A DNA stretch of 8,023 bases from Alistipes sp. (GTDB taxonomy: Bacteria > Bacteroidota > Bacteroidia > Bacteroidales > Rikenellaceae), in NCBI GenBank assembly GCA_017934845.1, contig JAGBIR010000028.1, positions 1 through 8,023 of the forward strand. The letters run 5' to 3'. The translations under genes and the position numbers were made by a program. The notes under the pieces were generated by a model. The model did not search any database. It had not been told where the DNA came from and saw only the letters and a program-made list of their open reading frames with translations. The first letter of the stretch is position 1; each line of letters opens with the position of its first letter. Of the stretch, positions 5,251 to 8,023 are shown one piece after another.

Positions 5251-7950
5251 TTAGAAGCGGATTTTTAATCTGAGTGTATATGTACGGCCGAACGAGTACA
5301 TTACAGCGTAGCAATCCTCCCAACCCTTTGCATCGGTAGCACACTGTGCATCCATGATGTGCTGGTAGTCGAATACGTTGTTCACGTTACCGTAGAGCGT
5401 AGCATTGACCTTGCCAATCTTGAATGAGTAGCTTGCAGCCAAATCCAACTGGTGACCCATAGGAATCTGCCAAGGATCGTTTACGGTAGCTGCACTATTC
5501 ACAATAGCTGTTGAGCCAAGGTAGAAGTCGGCAAAGTTGCGAGCGTAGAGGTTCCAGTTAGCACTTACGCGCAAGCCCTTCATAGGATAGAAGTCTGCAC
5601 CAATGGCAGCTGTAGTCTGCGCCGAACCTGCTACGTGGATACCCTTCTGCTGAAGCTCGATCCAAGCGTGATCCTCGGCCATGATGCCAGAAGCAACCGA
5701 ACCATCCATCTTGGTTGTCATAGGCTGGCCCTGTGAGTCGTAGTAGTAACCGCGAGTGTTGCTGTTCCAGATCCAGTCACCTACCGACAACATACCGGTA
5801 AGAGTTACCCAACGTGCTGCGCGATACTTTGCATCGAGCTCGATACCCATGTGGCGAGCGTCAACACCTGTAAGGTTTACACGAGCATAGTCACCGTTAG
5901 CCATCAACTTCGAACGAACGTCGGTCTTATCCATCCACAAAGTGTAGTAAGCATTCACATTCAACGAGAGGTTGCCTGTATGCAAACCGTAACCACCCTC
6001 AACCGAGAATACCTTCTCGTTTACAGCGTCGGGGTTAGCCAAGTGGCTGGTCTCCTTCTGCATAAACACGCCACCACCAAAGAAGGGAGCACGTGAGATG
6101 TAACCTACGTTAAGGAACAAGTTAGATGACTTTGTAATATTCCAGTTAACACCGCCCTTTGCAGTGAAACCGATGAAGTTATAGTGATCTGACTCTGCAT
6201 GCTCTGCATCGTAGTAGAAGTGGTCAACACGCCAATAGCCGTTGTTTGAGATAGAACCCGAAACGAAAGCGTTAATCTTGTTCTTTGTCCACTCCAACTG
6301 TGCAAAGACACCCTCCTGATGAACGTGACCATCGTAGTCGCGGTAAACAGTATCGCCCACGCTTAACTTCTGGTACTTCCAGTTAGGATCAGCAGCGGCA
6401 GCATTGTTTACAGCCTTAACATTCTTACGTGAGCTGTCATCAATGAAGTAGTCACCACCATAAAGGTCGATAATCTCGTTTGTATGGCCACCAATGTAGT
6501 AACGAACATCGACACCGGCAGTAAGCTCCAACGAAGGAGCGATCTCGTTGGTGTAAGTAGAGAGCAAGCCATACCACATATGGTCGTTGCGGCTCTTCGA
6601 CATTACCATCAGAGACTCACCATTGGCAGCATTCATATCCTGAATTGCACCGTAGTCGAATGTACCATCGGGCTTACGGAAGTCGTAACGCAAAACACCA
6701 TTGTTCGAGCCGTTCCACTTAGCTCGCCAGTCCGACGTCTTACCCTGACCAGAGTAACCCGAACCGCGACCGATAGATACATAAACCGCAGTAGAGAGAG
6801 CCGACTTATAGTCGATCTGCCACTGGTGGTTCAACGAAATCTGAGGCTTGTGGTACTCGTTGGTCATTGAGCTGCGCTCGATGCCGTTGTTGTCGAAACC
6901 ATAAACGGCATTGTAACGATACTTGTTCTTCTCGCCTACAAACTTTGCAACCTTATCCCACTCCTTGATTGAAAGACCTGCGTACAAAGGCTTACGCTGG
7001 TTGTGTACCTGAGGAGAGCCGAAAGCAGTAAGCGAAATCTGATGGCGATCGTTGATACGCTTCGAAACGTTTACAAACCAGTTGTAACCCTCGAAACCTG
7101 CACCCTGAATGTAGCCATCACCCCAACGCTTTGCAAAGAGTGCGCTGATAGCCCAGCCGCTCTTTGTAAGGCCTGACGAGATGTTGAACGACACCTGATT
7201 CATACCGTCGTTACCTATACCGTACGAGAACGAACCGCCCTGCTTTGCCTCGATAGAGTTGGTTACGATGTTGATTGTACCACCCACTGAAGGAGCCGAT
7301 ACCTTCGATGCACCCATACCGCGCTGAGTCTGCATAGAGCGTGTAACGTCTGACAAACCTGCCCAGTTTGACCAATAAACGCCACCCCACTCCATATCGT
7401 TCACGGGCACACCATTGATCATCACGGCAACGTTAGCCGACTTAAAGCCTCGCATATTAATCTTCGAGTCGCCATAACCACCACCGTCTTTTGTAACATA
7501 CACACCCGGTGTAGATTTCAAAATCTCGGGGAACTCCTGGTTAGAGAGCTTGAACTCGATGTCCTGAAGTGTAACCGATGATACAGCTACGGGAGTCTTA
7601 CGCGACACAGCGACAGACTGCGACACCACGATATCCTCCAGCGCAATTGCATCGGGATCCATCTTAATAACGCCCAAATTGTTACGAGAAGCCGAAGCGT
7701 TGAGCTTAATGGTCTGGCTCTTGTAGTTCAAGAACTCAACCAAGATCTCATCTCCCGCATCCTTCTTCAACTGGAGCTGGAAAGTACCGTTCACATCGGT
7801 AGCGGTACCCTGCGTCGTCCCGACTACAGTCACAACGGCACCAATCAGCGGCTGATCGGTCTCGTCAACGACAGTACCCGTGACGATAGTCTGCGCTGCG
7901 GCTGTAAAACCGAGTGTCAGACAAATCATCAGAAGTAAAAATCTCTTCAT
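5251..7950 (-). CDS. TonB-dependent outer-membrane receptor (not SusC type)
   Basis: Complete 899-residue receptor importing an unknown ligand across the outer membrane. Residues 1-20 are a signal peptide (MKRFLLLMICLTLGFTAAAQ). Residues 21-97 form a carboxypeptidase-regulatory-like domain (GTVVDETDQPLIGAVV, TDVNGTFQL). A TonB-box-like LEDIVVSQSV (104-113) follows. The plug spans about 116-232 with LKSTPGVYVTKDGGGYGD, INMRGF, VMINGVPVNDMEW and SVGGTINIVTN. The barrel runs from about 240 to the end, closing with FGRTYTLRLKIRF and the terminal Phe expected for barrel assembly. Cys870 and Cys880 flank a probable loop before the last strand and could pair. It is first in a two-gene operon with the lipoprotein 15 bases downstream. 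I chose ATG 7950 over GTG 8010 because the 20 extra residues would bury the signal peptide. No SusD partner is present, so a glycan substrate is not implied. Confidence 0.93.
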   Translation of the reverse strand: MKRFLLLMICLTLGFTAAAQTIVTGTVVDETDQPLIGAVVTVVGTTQGTATDVNGTFQLQLKKDAGDEILVEFLNYKSQTIKLNASASRNNLGVIKMDPDAIALEDIVVSQSVAVSRKTPVAVSSVTLQDIEFKLSNQEFPEILKSTPGVYVTKDGGGYGDSKINMRGFKSANVAVMINGVPVNDMEWGGVYWSNWAGLSDVTRSMQTQRGMGASKVSAPSVGGTINIVTNSIEAKQGGSFSYGIGNDGMNQVSFNISSGLTKSGWAISALFAKRWGDGYIQGAGFEGYNWFVNVSKRINDRHQISLTAFGSPQVHNQRKPLYAGLSIKEWDKVAKFVGEKNKYRYNAVYGFDNNGIERSSMTNEYHKPQISLNHQWQIDYKSALSTAVYVSIGRGSGYSGQGKTSDWRAKWNGSNNGVLRYDFRKPDGTFDYGAIQDMNAANGESLMVMSKSRNDHMWYGLLSTYTNEIAPSLELTAGVDVRYYIGGHTNEIIDLYGGDYFIDDSSRKNVKAVNNAAAADPNWKYQKLSVGDTVYRDYDGHVHQEGVFAQLEWTKNKINAFVSGSISNNGYWRVDHFYYDAEHAESDHYNFIGFTAKGGVNWNITKSSNLFLNVGYISRAPFFGGGVFMQKETSHLANPDAVNEKVFSVEGGYGLHTGNLSLNVNAYYTLWMDKTDVRSKLMANGDYARVNLTGVDARHMGIELDAKYRAARWVTLTGMLSVGDWIWNSNTRGYYYDSQGQPMTTKMDGSVASGIMAEDHAWIELQQKGIHVAGSAQTTAAIGADFYPMKGLRVSANWNLYARNFADFYLGSTAIVNSAATVNDPWQIPMGHQLDLAASYSFKIGKVNATLYGNVNNVFDYQHIMDAQCATDAKGWEDCYAVMYSFGRTYTLRLKIRF

Positions 7951-8023
7951 AAATGTTTGGTTTAATGAGTAATAAAAAAAGTGTTTAAGTGTTTTTCTGT
8001 TTTTCTGCACTCTGGCGTAACGG
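7951..8023 (-). other. Leader region upstream of the receptor operon
   Basis: AT-rich 73 bases before the receptor ATG, cut by the window edge. It contains a tandem octamer AAGTGTTT AAGTGTTT (plus strand 7979-7994) followed by the related TTCTGTTT TTCTGCAC (7995-8010). I find no good TTTG / TAnnTTTG promoter pair and no Shine-Dalgarno sequence, so the promoter may lie beyond the window. Confidence 0.4.

Noticed and set aside
6484..6870. 128-residue plus-strand open frame inside the receptor gene
   Set aside because: Antisense shadow of a well-supported barrel domain; no motif.
2587..7950. Classical SusC/SusD glycan-uptake pair
   Set aside because: The receptor lacks the SusC-type length and plug signature seen in the gene at the left edge, and the lipoprotein has repeated OB-like domains rather than SusD-type helical repeats.
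7951..8010. GTG start at 8010 for the receptor
   Set aside because: It would add 20 residues translated from repetitive AT-rich leader in front of a normal signal peptide starting at MKRFLLL.

Overview
The window looks like chromosomal DNA from a Bacteroidota bacterium, most likely a gut-type Bacteroidales (an Alistipes-like genome would fit, but I cannot fix the genus). The reasons are a SusC/RagA-type TonB-linked receptor, a second TonB-dependent receptor with the carboxypeptidase-regulatory-like front domain typical of the phylum, a large surface-type lipoprotein encoded directly behind that receptor, AT-rich gaps with few Shine-Dalgarno sequences, and a candidate promoter of the Bacteroidetes TTTG / TAnnTTTG type. 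Every gene I can support is on the minus strand, so transcription runs from high to low coordinates.

Layout in the direction of transcription. (1) At 7950-5251 is a complete 899-residue TonB-dependent outer-membrane receptor. (2) Only 15 bases later, at 5235-2587, is an 882-residue lipoprotein made of a proline-rich linker, two tandem copies of a segment of about 180 residues that reads as a pair of OB-fold-like barrels, three copies of a short 'DY...VxVxY' module, and a C-terminal domain. These two genes form one operon that closes with a strong rho-independent terminator at 2522-2564. (3) After a candidate promoter comes a 458-residue, membrane-anchored, three-heme cytochrome c peroxidase at 2402-1026, with its own terminator at 961-993. 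(4) After a 315-base AT-rich gap holding a 10-base direct repeat spaced 21 bases apart, a SusC-type receptor starts at 710 and runs off the left edge of the window.

How the parts may work together. The receptor and lipoprotein look like a transport pair: a TonB-driven barrel plus a surface lipoprotein that would capture ligand. The lipoprotein is not SusD-like, so this is not an ordinary glycan Sus pair, and the ligand is unknown. The peroxidase is probably an independent unit that removes periplasmic hydrogen peroxide with electrons from the quinol pool. The partial SusC gene begins another uptake system whose partner genes lie outside the window.

For the three complete genes, non-ATG codons lie upstream in frame (GTG, GTG and TTG). 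I preferred the internal ATG each time because it places the signal peptide or anchor at the N-terminus. I saw no tRNA, rRNA, CRISPR array, transposase or other mobile-element feature. The most unusual item is the repeat-built lipoprotein of the receptor operon.
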